A DNA stretch of 64,000 nt from positions 1 through 64,000 of the forward strand of contig BJFQ01000004.1 of assembly GCA_014189895.1 (NCBI GenBank), written 5' to 3'. Source of the stretch: Acidobacteriota bacterium (GTDB lineage: Bacteria; Acidobacteriota; Holophagae; Holophagales; Holophagaceae). The position numbers and the translations under genes were made by a program. The number at the start of each line of letters is the position of its first letter. The first letter of the stretch is position 1. Shown here one piece after another: positions 19,348 through 27,998 of this stretch. Below the pieces are notes generated by a model. That model saw only the letters and a list, made by a program, of their open reading frames with translations, was not told the DNA's origin and searched no databases.

Positions 19348-21948
19348 ATGGATAAAGCCTATCAATTCCAAACAGCCCAAACTAAATGGTACGAACTATG
19401 GGAGAAAACGGGTGTTTTTAAGGGATGCCCTTCCTCAAAGAAAAAACCTTTTTCTATGTCTCTGCCTCCACCCAACATCACGGGCAATCTCCATATGGGG
19501 CATGCGCTTTGTTACACCCTTCCCGACGTTCTTGCACGCACAAAGCGGGCCCAGGGCTTCGATGTTTGCTGGGTACCCGGCGCAGACCATGCGGGAATCG
19601 CGACACAAATCATCGTGGAGCGACAACTTAAAGAAGAAGGAACCGATCGTCATCAATTAGGGCGAGAAGCCTTCTTGAAGCGCATTTGGGATTGGAAGCA
19701 CAAAAATCAAAATGACATCGAGAACCAAATGAGGCGCCTAGGGGCTAGTGTTGATTGGTCTCGTAAACGCTTCACCATGGATGATTCTTTAAACGCCGCC
19801 GTTCGAAAAGTTTTTGTTGAAGCGTTCCAGCAAGGAAGAATTTACCGAGGTCCCCGAATGATCCAATGGGATCCGGTTAGCCAAACGGCCCTATCAGATC
19901 TTGAAGTTAAACATACTGAGAGACATGGCAAGTTGTGGCATCTGCGCTATCCCCTCGCAGACGGTTCAGAGTCTATCGTGGTGGCAACGACTCGCCCTGA
20001 AACTATGTTGGGAGATACGGCTGTTGCTGTTCACCCTGAGGATGAGCGCTATCAATCCCTAGTAGGTAGGCAGATCCGCCAACCCCTAACTGGCCGACTG
20101 ATCCCTATCGTAGCGGATGCATTTGTCGATCCTGCTTTTGGAACTGGGTGTGTCAAAGTCACGCCGGCTCATGATCCTAATGATCATGCAGCGGGACTCC
20201 GGCTCCATCTAGATTCAATTACTGTTATAGGCTTCGACGCAAAAATGACCGAAGCCGCTGGGTCTTATCAAGGCCTTGACCGATTTGCCTGTAGGAAAAA
20301 GATTATAGAAGATCTTGATGAGGCGGGCTGTCTGGTTAAAATCGAAGATCATATTTCTCAAGTGGCGATTTCAGAACGAAGTGGCGCCGTTCTCGAGCCT
20401 CTCGTTTCAGAGCAATGGTTTATGAAGATGAATGAAGGCGCTCAAAAAGCCCTTGATGTCGTCCGCCAAGGAAAAATTAAATTTACGCCCGACCATCATG
20501 TCGCCGTATGGGAACACTGGCTGACCAATATCCAAGATTGGTGTATTTCGAGGCAACTGGTGTGGGGGCATCGAATCCCCGCTTGGTATTGCCAAGATTG
20601 TGGGCATATCAACGTTGCCCTCGAAGTACCTACCGCCTGTTCTCAGTGTTCTTCTGGGAAACTAATGCAGGATCCAGATACCTTGGATACATGGTTCAGT
20701 TCAGCTCTTTGGCCTTTTAGCATTTTAGGTTGGCCCGAGACGACTTCCGATCTCAAGCATTACTACCCTAACGATGTCATGTGCACAAGTTACGACATTA
20801 TTTTCTTTTGGGTTGCTCGCATGGTTATGAGCGGTCTCACGTGGACAGACAACATTCCATTCAAAGAAGTCTATTTCAATTCTCTCGTCCGTGATCAGTC
20901 TGGACAGAAGATGTCTAAAAGCAAAGGTAACGTCATTGATCCTCTCGAGGTGATGGATGAATATGGAACGGATGCCCTTCGTTTCACGTTAATTTCCATG
21001 TCCGCTCCGGGCACTGACATTGCCCTTTCTAAATCTAAGCTGGAGGCTTCACGTAATTTTTGTACCAAACTTTGGAACGCCGCTCGATTCGTCCACATGA
21101 ATGTAGATCCCAGCATTACCCTCAGTTCTCCATTGGTTCTTGGGGAAGCAGACCATTGGATGGCTTCAAGGCTTCAGGAGGTTTCCATCAAGGTATCAGA
21201 GGCGCTAGCCCATTATCGATTTCACGATGCGGCCGACCAGCTTTACCACCTCATTTACGATGACTTTTGTGGAACCTACATCGAACTGGTGAAAGTCCAA
21301 CTGCTTCAAGGCAGTAGTGGGCAAAAAGCAGTCATTCTTAATTACCTTGATATTATTCTTCGGCTTCTTCATCCGATGGTTCCCTTCCTGACGGAAGAGA
21401 TTCATGCCTGTGTCATCAAAGATCGACTTGCCTCTGAGGAACCTAAGTTACTTGCCCAGCGTTCATGGCCTTCGGAACATCCCCTCCTACAGGGTGTGCA
21501 TCCTACTTCTAGAGTTCCCGATTTCCAAGAAATTCTATCCACCCTTTTGCGCTTGAAGGCCGAGCATGGAATCGATCCCGGTAAGCGCGTCAAAGCTTAT
21601 GCAACAGTGGCTTTAGTCGAAGATTTTGAAGAACCGATCAAGAGCCTAGGAAAACTCGAGAGCATCACCTTTCAGAATCAGATTGAACCCTCAAATGAAT
21701 GTGCAATCGCCGTCGTGGGACACGGTAAAGTAGCTATCGAAATCGGCCAAGCCTCATTCTCGAAGAATCCTAACCTATTAATTAAAGAGCGTGACAAGCT
21801 GGGCAAAGAAATTGAGGCGCTGTCTGGACGTTTAGCGAATGAAAATTTCGTTGCCAAGGCCCCAGCCGAGGCTTTGGCTAAAGCGCAACAAGACCTCAAA
21901 GATAAGGAATCGCGTTTAGAGCAGATTAAGGATCTGATTCGTCCCTAA
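19348..21948 (+). CDS. valS: Valyl-tRNA synthetase
   Basis: ValRS charges tRNA-Val and edits misactivated threonine. The 866-residue protein shows the class I HIGH-type motif in PPPNITGNLHMGHA (HMGH at 49-52), the editing-domain ATTRPETMLGDTAVAVHP region, DTWFSSALWPF, and KMSKSKGN with KMSKS at 521-525. An anticodon-binding helical domain follows, and the C-terminal coiled coil typical of ValRS is present at about 805-865 (ERDKLGKEIEALSG..). Length is normal for the bacterial short type. The upstream region (about 129 nt) is too short for a T-box and shows none. A tRNA-Val gene lies about 6 kb downstream. Confidence 0.97.
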   Translation: MDKAYQFQTAQTKWYELWEKTGVFKGCPSSKKKPFSMSLPPPNITGNLHMGHALCYTLPDVLARTKRAQGFDVCWVPGADHAGIATQIIVERQLKEEGTDRHQLGREAFLKRIWDWKHKNQNDIENQMRRLGASVDWSRKRFTMDDSLNAAVRKVFVEAFQQGRIYRGPRMIQWDPVSQTALSDLEVKHTERHGKLWHLRYPLADGSESIVVATTRPETMLGDTAVAVHPEDERYQSLVGRQIRQPLTGRLIPIVADAFVDPAFGTGCVKVTPAHDPNDHAAGLRLHLDSITVIGFDAKMTEAAGSYQGLDRFACRKKIIEDLDEAGCLVKIEDHISQVAISERSGAVLEPLVSEQWFMKMNEGAQKALDVVRQGKIKFTPDHHVAVWEHWLTNIQDWCISRQLVWGHRIPAWYCQDCGHINVALEVPTACSQCSSGKLMQDPDTLDTWFSSALWPFSILGWPETTSDLKHYYPNDVMCTSYDIIFFWVARMVMSGLTWTDNIPFKEVYFNSLVRDQSGQKMSKSKGNVIDPLEVMDEYGTDALRFTLISMSAPGTDIALSKSKLEASRNFCTKLWNAARFVHMNVDPSITLSSPLVLGEADHWMASRLQEVSIKVSEALAHYRFHDAADQLYHLIYDDFCGTYIELVKVQLLQGSSGQKAVILNYLDIILRLLHPMVPFLTEEIHACVIKDRLASEEPKLLAQRSWPSEHPLLQGVHPTSRVPDFQEILSTLLRLKAEHGIDPGKRVKAYATVALVEDFEEPIKSLGKLESITFQNQIEPSNECAIAVVGHGKVAIEIGQASFSKNPNLLIKERDKLGKEIEALSGRLANENFVAKAPAEALAKAQQDLKDKESRLEQIKDLIRP

Positions 21949-21980
21949 TGATAAATTGAAGAGCTTGGAGCCACACAATT

Positions 21981-22550
21981 ATGGATATTCAGCAGTTTCT
22001 CAACTCCGTCGCATCGTTAGGCTGGCAAGGCACGTCCCTTTGGTTTGTTCTTTTAGGACAAATTATTCTGTGGGTAGGCCTCCTGAGGTTGCACTTTAGA
22101 ATTAACCGAGAGAGCCCGAATTGGGAAGAATGTGTTGGCAAGATCCGTTCCGCTTTCTTAAGGAAAATCAATGGAGAAGAGGAAATTGCAGAACTCAAGA
22201 TTCATCGCTATGCCCCGTCTGTGGATCGGTTAATCGAGTTGAATTTCCGAGAGCAAAGTCTTGAGCTTTCGAGCCGTTATCTCCTATTGAAGTGGAAGAT
22301 CAAAGAGTGCATTCGCCCATACTGGATTACATGGGGCTACTTGGTCATTGGATTTGGCGTCGTCGTTTGGTTTATTTACGGTCTTCAAAAAGATATCCCT
22401 TTTGAAAAAATTGCACGCACACCGGTTGACCCAAGACTCCTGTGGGTCTGGCTTGGAGCTGCCATGGTTGAAGCCTGGCGATTGGTCGGATTAGAAGGCA
22501 ATTTAGAGCGTGTCAACCGAAGCCTGCTCTTCCCTAGGATCCACGAATAA
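21981..22550 (+). CDS. Membrane protein of unknown function
   Basis: I do not recognise this 189-residue protein. It has three hydrophobic segments, near 18-36, 112-132 and 150-165. Between the first and second lies a charged cytoplasmic-looking stretch with many Arg, Lys and Glu. No cysteine or catalytic motif stands out. It begins 32 nt after valS and probably shares its transcript. Coding appearance is good: a long frame with normal amino-acid use. Confidence 0.6.
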   Translation: MDIQQFLNSVASLGWQGTSLWFVLLGQIILWVGLLRLHFRINRESPNWEECVGKIRSAFLRKINGEEEIAELKIHRYAPSVDRLIELNFREQSLELSSRYLLLKWKIKECIRPYWITWGYLVIGFGVVVWFIYGLQKDIPFEKIARTPVDPRLLWVWLGAAMVEAWRLVGLEGNLERVNRSLLFPRIHE

Positions 22551-22644
22551 CCTGCCCTAAGGACTCACTACAGAGTGTGGCATCGACACCACGGGGCTCG
22601 AAAGCGCCGCTTGGGGGACGATTAGATTTTGAGGTCCATAACAT

Positions 22645-24474
22645 ATGTGTGGCATTGTGGGATACATCGGTCATCGCAGGGCTTCCTCGATTCTGCTCGA
22701 GGGGCTCCAAAGTCTGGAATATCGAGGTTACGACTCAGCAGGCATAGCCCTAATTCACAATGGACATTTCGATCTGATTCGTGCGAGTGGCAAATTAGCT
22801 AACCTAGCCACAAAGATCGATCCTGAGCATTCCGCTCAAGTGGGAATTGGCCACACTCGATGGGCCACACACGGTCGACCCTCGGAAGAGAATGCGCATC
22901 CTCACGTGAGTCAGAATGGCAAAATAGTAGCTGTTCATAACGGTATCTTTGAAAACTTTCTTGACCTGAGATCTCAACTTGTCTCCGAGGGTTTCCTTTT
23001 TAAGTCTGAAACTGATACCGAGTGCTTTCCTCATCTCGTAGAAAGATCGATGCGCAAAGGTCTCCCTTTTCGAGAGGCTTTTTCAGAGGCTCTGAAGTCA
23101 GTCGAAGGCATTTACGCTCTCGCGTGTATGCATGCGGATGATCCTGGGCAGATTCTAGTGGCTCGGAGCGGTCCTCCCCTTGTCCTAGGCATGGGACAAG
23201 GTGAAATGTTCATTGCTTCGGATGCCATCCCGCTTCTCAAACATACGCAACGAATCATTTTCCTTGAGGACGGAGATCGGGCTGAAATCTCTACGGACCG
23301 TATTCGTATTTATTCATCTGATCACAAAGAAATTGAACGCCCTGTTCACGATATTACTTACAATCCTCAATCGGTCGAAAAAATTGGATTCGATCACTAC
23401 ATGCAAAAAGAGATTTTTGAGCAACCGCAAGCTATTTCCAACACACTCTACAATCGTCTCCCCCTCGGGGATGAGGCCATGCCCCTCACATTAAATCTCT
23501 CCGATGACACACTGAAAAAGGTTGAACGAATTTTAATTGTGGCCTGCGGGACTAGTTGGCATGCGGGACTCATTGGAAAGTTTTATCTCGAAACTTTTTC
23601 CAGAATCCCCGTTGAAGTCGACTACGCCTCCGAATTTCGCTACCGCGATGCCGTGGTGGGTCCCTATACCCTAGCAATTGGAATCACGCAAAGCGGTGAG
23701 ACAGCGGATACCCTGGCTGCTCTGAAGGAACTCAAACGATTAGGTGCAACCACACTGGCCATCTGCAATATGCAAGGCTCATCGGTCACACGTCTTGCGG
23801 AAGCGACATTGCTTACGCACGCTGGGCCTGAAATCGGTGTGGCTTCGACCAAAGCGTTCACGACACAACTCATTGCACTCATCTTACTGGCTTTGAAATT
23901 AGGTGACCTCAAGCAAACGCTACCGCTTGCAAAGCGTAATGAACTTATTCAAGGTCTACGAGAGCTCCCTGCCCATCTCGCACAGACCCTTCATCTTGAA
24001 CCAGGGGTTAAAAAGTGGGCTTCCGATTGGTACGGGTCTAGGGATTTCCTCTATCTAGGTCGGGGCCCTATGTATCCGATCGCCCTTGAAGGGGCTTTAA
24101 AACTCAAAGAAATTTCTTATATCCATGCAGAAGGTTATCCTGCAGGTGAGATGAAGCACGGCCCTATTGCCCTGATTGATTCTCAACTGCCCATCGTCGC
24201 TTTATTGCCTCAAGATGCACACCATGACAAAACTGCATCTAATCTTCAAGAAGCGGCGGCTCGCGGAGGGCAAATTCTTGGACTGGTGACAAAGGGGGAT
24301 GCAACACTACAATTGATTGCAAAAGATTTACTTGAGTTACCTAAAACGCATCCCTGGCTAGCTCCTTTAGTTTTTATGGTGCCCTTGCAACTATTGGCTT
24401 ACCACATTGCTCTTCATCGTAAGTGCGACGTCGACCAACCTCGAAATCTAGCGAAAAGTGTTACGGTGGAGTAG
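22645..24474 (+). CDS. glmS: Glutamine-fructose-6-phosphate aminotransferase (isomerizing)
   Basis: GlmS makes glucosamine-6-phosphate, the first step toward peptidoglycan and lipopolysaccharide amino sugars. The 609-residue protein begins MCGIVGYIG; the Cys2 that attacks glutamine fixes the start at ATG 22645. The N-terminal Ntn glutaminase domain (to about 230) has HTRWATHG and HNGIFEN, followed by two SIS sugar-isomerase domains with CGTSWHAG and TQSGETADT, and it ends in the conserved KSVTVE. The 94 nt upstream are too short for a glmS ribozyme, so that control is not present. Confidence 0.97.
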   Translation: MCGIVGYIGHRRASSILLEGLQSLEYRGYDSAGIALIHNGHFDLIRASGKLANLATKIDPEHSAQVGIGHTRWATHGRPSEENAHPHVSQNGKIVAVHNGIFENFLDLRSQLVSEGFLFKSETDTECFPHLVERSMRKGLPFREAFSEALKSVEGIYALACMHADDPGQILVARSGPPLVLGMGQGEMFIASDAIPLLKHTQRIIFLEDGDRAEISTDRIRIYSSDHKEIERPVHDITYNPQSVEKIGFDHYMQKEIFEQPQAISNTLYNRLPLGDEAMPLTLNLSDDTLKKVERILIVACGTSWHAGLIGKFYLETFSRIPVEVDYASEFRYRDAVVGPYTLAIGITQSGETADTLAALKELKRLGATTLAICNMQGSSVTRLAEATLLTHAGPEIGVASTKAFTTQLIALILLALKLGDLKQTLPLAKRNELIQGLRELPAHLAQTLHLEPGVKKWASDWYGSRDFLYLGRGPMYPIALEGALKLKEISYIHAEGYPAGEMKHGPIALIDSQLPIVALLPQDAHHDKTASNLQEAAARGGQILGLVTKGDATLQLIAKDLLELPKTHPWLAPLVFMVPLQLLAYHIALHRKCDVDQPRNLAKSVTVE

Positions 24475-24514
24475 CGAAATACTAGGGATACTCATTTTCT
24501 CCAATCTTCCGAGT

Positions 24515-24520
24515 TATAAT
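24515..24520 (+). promoter_or_regulatory. Possible -10 element upstream of the YceI gene
   Basis: A perfect TATAAT lies 72 nt before the YceI start, in a 118-nt gap after glmS. The matching -35 is poor (TCATTT at about 17-nt spacing), so this is only a candidate promoter for the three-gene exported-protein cluster. Confidence 0.25.
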
Positions 24521-24592
24521 CACAAAGAAAACTGTGCCGATTTACACACTCCCTATGACCTTTAGTTCACCAATCATTCGATGGAGAGAATA

Positions 24593-25168
24593 ATGTACCG
24601 AAACCTCACAAAAGCGATATCTAGAGCGACGTTTTTTCTGTTTCCTTTGCTATTGTTGAGCCAAGACGTTTACCAAGTGGATCCTGTTCATAGCGATGCT
24701 AGTTTTAAAATTCGACACTTGCTTAGTAAGACAACAGGCACATTCTCAAAATTTGAAGGGACGATCATTCATTACCCAGACACCATCCAGAAATCATCGG
24801 TCGTATTTACCATCAAATCAGACAGTATTGATACGAACAACGAATCTAGAGATAAACATCTCAGAGGATCAGACTTTTTTGATGTTCAGAAGTATCCCGA
24901 ACTCAAATTTATCTCAACTAAGGTAGTAAAGGGCTCTTCTTCTTCCGAACTCCTTGTAACCGGAAACTTTACTATGCGGGGTATCACTAAAGTAATGACG
25001 GTACCTGTTGTTTTTCTAGGGAGCGCTCCAACCCCTTTCAAGGATATCCGTGGGGGATTCGAAACTGTCTTCAAAATTAATCGAAATGAGTTTGGTATTG
25101 TCTATGGAAAAGGTATTTTAGGAGATGACGTCGAAATTTCTCTGAATATAGAAGCTATCAGAAAATAA
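24593..25168 (+). CDS. YceI family periplasmic lipid-binding-like protein
   Basis: YceI proteins form a lipocalin-like barrel that binds polyisoprenoid or other long lipids in the periplasm. The product of 191 residues has a signal peptide (about 1-24, ending LLLLSQ) and then the family start VYQVDPVHSDASFKIRHL. SDFFDVQKYPELKFIST, GNFTMRGITK and a C-terminal EISLNIEA are also typical. ATG 24593 has GGAG at a good distance; an in-frame ATG at 24581 is less well placed. Many YceI genes respond to stress. It opens a cluster of three exported proteins. Confidence 0.9.
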   Translation: MYRNLTKAISRATFFLFPLLLLSQDVYQVDPVHSDASFKIRHLLSKTTGTFSKFEGTIIHYPDTIQKSSVVFTIKSDSIDTNNESRDKHLRGSDFFDVQKYPELKFISTKVVKGSSSSELLVTGNFTMRGITKVMTVPVVFLGSAPTPFKDIRGGFETVFKINRNEFGIVYGKGILGDDVEISLNIEAIRK

Positions 25169-25224
25169 GGTAGTAAATATTAATTTGAATCTTGCATAAA
25201 TTATTCACTAGAGGAGCATTCCTG

Positions 25225-26247
25225 ATGGATAAGAAAAAAATTACTGAGTATTTAATTTATGGTGTGGTCATTGGTTCCATTCTCTTTTCCCGATCAAGTG
25301 GTCCAACGCTCGAGAGTTATCACACCTCGAATGAACCGACTAAACACGGGGGGGTCAAATATATTGAGATCGCGACCCCTAAAGGTAAATTTAATGTCTA
25401 CACCAAGCGGATTGGGAATAACCCCCGAATTAAAGTTCTCCTTCTTCACGGTGGACCCGGTGGAGATCATCAATTTTTCTTGCCCCTAGAAAACTACCTT
25501 CCTAAAGAGGGAATTGAGTTTATTTATTACGATCAATTGGGTTCCGGTAAGTCCGATCATCCGACCGACCTTTCCCTTTGGGATCTTCCCCGTTTTGTAG
25601 AGGAAGTAGAACAAGTACGACTCGCCTTGGGATTAGATAGTTCAAATTTCTATCTTTTAGGTCATTCCTGGGGCGGCATTTTGGCCTCAGAATACGCCTT
25701 AAAATATCAGAAGAATCTTAAAGGTCTCATTATTTCCAACATGATGATGAGCATTCCGGATTATGTAAAATATGCTAACGAGGTTCTAGCCCCCCAAATG
25801 CCTCCCGAGGTACTGAAGCAGATTAGGGCTTATGAGGCTCGCAAGGATTACGGGAATCCTAAATACATGGAGCTCGTCATGGAGCACTATTACACTGCAC
25901 ATCTTTATCATGCCCCTCTGAATGAGTGGCCCATCATAATTCCTCGTCTTTTTGAAGGAATCAATCAGCAAGTCTATAGACACATGCAAGGGCCATCAGA
26001 ATTCGGTGTTCCTCCTGAAGCTACCCTATACAGTTGGGATCGAAAAGCTGATCTATCCAAAATTACCGTCCCCACTCTTGTTGTTGGAGCGACTCACGAT
26101 ACGATGGACCCCAAGCATATGGAATGGGTATCTAAGCAAGTCAAAAATGGCTCTTACCGTCAGATGAGTGGCGGACACGCGGCTATGTGGGATGACCCAG
26201 ACAACTATGGCCAAGCATTGATTTGGTTCTTAAAGCGTTCTCATTAG
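25225..26247 (+). CDS. Alpha/beta hydrolase, proline iminopeptidase-like (S33)
   Basis: The protein of 340 residues has an N-terminal hydrophobic segment (about 7-24) that acts as a signal or anchor, then an alpha/beta-hydrolase fold. HGGPGG at 75-80 forms the oxyanion region typical of proline iminopeptidases, the nucleophile S148 is in GHSWGG, the acid is probably D292 or D295, and H318 lies in SGGHAAMW. S33 enzymes remove N-terminal proline or act on related small peptides or esters. ATG 25225 is preceded by GAGGAG at 25211-25216. With the YceI protein before it and the M20 peptidase 6 nt after it, it may take part in extracytoplasmic peptide use. Confidence 0.88.
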   Translation: MDKKKITEYLIYGVVIGSILFSRSSGPTLESYHTSNEPTKHGGVKYIEIATPKGKFNVYTKRIGNNPRIKVLLLHGGPGGDHQFFLPLENYLPKEGIEFIYYDQLGSGKSDHPTDLSLWDLPRFVEEVEQVRLALGLDSSNFYLLGHSWGGILASEYALKYQKNLKGLIISNMMMSIPDYVKYANEVLAPQMPPEVLKQIRAYEARKDYGNPKYMELVMEHYYTAHLYHAPLNEWPIIIPRLFEGINQQVYRHMQGPSEFGVPPEATLYSWDRKADLSKITVPTLVVGATHDTMDPKHMEWVSKQVKNGSYRQMSGGHAAMWDDPDNYGQALIWFLKRSH

Positions 26248-26253
26248 AGGTCT

Positions 26254-27867
26254 ATGTTGAAAAATAATCTAAAGCTCGTCTTACCCTTTCTTTTCGCAAG
26301 TCTCAGCCTTTTTGGCCAAACAAAAATTATCTCTCCTGAGCAGACTGCGCTTTTAAAAAAACAGATTCTCCCCCTTGTGGCCTCCCGCGAGAAGGCAATT
26401 CAAGAAATGGTAGATTCCATTTTTAGTTTTGGAGAATTGGGCTTTCAAGAAGTCGAGACGTCTAAATACTTAACGGGGATCTTGGCAAAGAACGGTTTTA
26501 CGATCGAACGCAATGTATCCAATATTCCCACAGCCTGGTTTGCTCGATGGGGCAGTGGAAGCCCGGTGATCGCTTTAGGTTCTGATATTGACTGCATTCC
26601 TAAGGCCTCCCAAAAACCTGGGGTTGCCTATAAAGATCCCATTATTGAAGGAGGTCCTGGGCATGGCGAAGGGCATAATTCAGGCCAAGCCGTTATCATT
26701 TATGCGGCCTTAGCTGTCAAAGAGTTGATGGAGAAAAATCATCTTTCTGGAACGTTGATCATCTGGCCCGGGGTCGCAGAGGAATTGGTAGCCAGTAAAG
26801 CCTGGTATGTCCGAGATGGCTACTTTAAAAATGTCGATCTCTGCATTTTCACACATGTGGATAGCCAATTTGGTTCTAACTACGGGGACAACGGGGCAAA
26901 TGGCTTAGTCTCTGTAAAATTCAATTTTCTGGGAGACGCTGCCCATGCTGCGGGGGCTCCTTGGAGGGGCAAAAGCGCTCTTGATGCCGTTGAACTGATG
27001 GATATAGGTTGGAATTTCAAACGCGAGCATCTGAAACCTACTCAGCGTTCACACTATGTCATTACCGACGGAGGAGACCAACCAAACGTAGTTCCCTCGA
27101 CCGCCAGCGTTTGGTATTACTTCCGAGAGCGTACCTATGAAGATATCAAAAGCCTCTTTGAAACCGGGATTAAGACCGCAAACGGGGCCGCTATGATGAC
27201 TGACAATAAAGTGACCTATCAAATTCTTGGGACTGCCTGGCCTCAACACTTCAACAAAACCTTAGGAGAAACACTTTATAAAAATATTGAAGCTGTTGGG
27301 ATGCCGCAGTGGAGCGCCGAGGATCAACAACTCGCCCGGGCTGTCCAAAAAGTCCTCGACTCGCCCTCAAAAGACTCCGAGGGCAATCCCATTGATGGAC
27401 TAAAGACCTCTATTCCTCCCTTGAAGGGTTCTGTCCCTTATTCTTGGGGTGGAGGTTCGGATGATATTGCTGATGTCGCATGGACTATCCCTACTATTAC
27501 CCTCCGATATCCTGCCAATATTCCTGGCACCAAAGGACATCACTGGGGGGACGCCATCGCCATGGCAACTCCCATCGCCCACAAAGGAAGTCTAGCCGGA
27601 GCGAAAGTCGTTGCACTCTCTTTGATTGATTTAATAACTCAGCCTCAACTCGTACAAGAGGCTAGGGATTACTTCAGGGATGTCCAGACTAAAGAAGTTC
27701 GCTATATACCCTTCATTTCCGACAAGGATCCCTCGCCTACCTATCTCAACAAAGAGGTGATGGATAAATTTAGACCTGCCATGAAGGCCTTTTATTACGA
27801 TGCTTCGAAATATAAAACTTATCTCGATCAACTTGGGATTAAATATCCTACATTAGAAAAGAAATAA
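26254..27867 (+). CDS. M20 family metallohydrolase, AbgB-like, exported
   Basis: The 537-residue protein has a signal peptide (about 1-21, ending LFGQ) and an M20D peptidase/amidohydrolase fold. SDIDCIP, then GHGEGHNSG and GVAEELVASK, give the di-metal region, followed by the dimerisation domain with DAAHAAGAPW and GGDQPNVVPSTASVWYYFRE. It most resembles the p-aminobenzoyl-glutamate hydrolase subunit B group, which hydrolyses amide bonds of acylated amino acids, but AbgB itself is cytoplasmic while this one appears exported, so the substrate is open. It is translationally close to the S33 hydrolase gene. Confidence 0.88.
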   Translation: MLKNNLKLVLPFLFASLSLFGQTKIISPEQTALLKKQILPLVASREKAIQEMVDSIFSFGELGFQEVETSKYLTGILAKNGFTIERNVSNIPTAWFARWGSGSPVIALGSDIDCIPKASQKPGVAYKDPIIEGGPGHGEGHNSGQAVIIYAALAVKELMEKNHLSGTLIIWPGVAEELVASKAWYVRDGYFKNVDLCIFTHVDSQFGSNYGDNGANGLVSVKFNFLGDAAHAAGAPWRGKSALDAVELMDIGWNFKREHLKPTQRSHYVITDGGDQPNVVPSTASVWYYFRERTYEDIKSLFETGIKTANGAAMMTDNKVTYQILGTAWPQHFNKTLGETLYKNIEAVGMPQWSAEDQQLARAVQKVLDSPSKDSEGNPIDGLKTSIPPLKGSVPYSWGGGSDDIADVAWTIPTITLRYPANIPGTKGHHWGDAIAMATPIAHKGSLAGAKVVALSLIDLITQPQLVQEARDYFRDVQTKEVRYIPFISDKDPSPTYLNKEVMDKFRPAMKAFYYDASKYKTYLDQLGIKYPTLEKK

Positions 27868-27880
27868 AGACTTAAGGGAT

Positions 27881-27956
<76 letters not shown>

Positions 27957-27998
27957 AACTCCATCTTATCCTGAATGCGACGTGAGTCCAAAAGGTCT

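Noticed and set aside
22551-22644. Possible glmS ribozyme upstream of glmS (an AAAGCGCC-like stretch is present)
   Set aside because: Only 94 nt separate the genes and the conserved core of about 140-170 nt does not fit; the short match is not enough.
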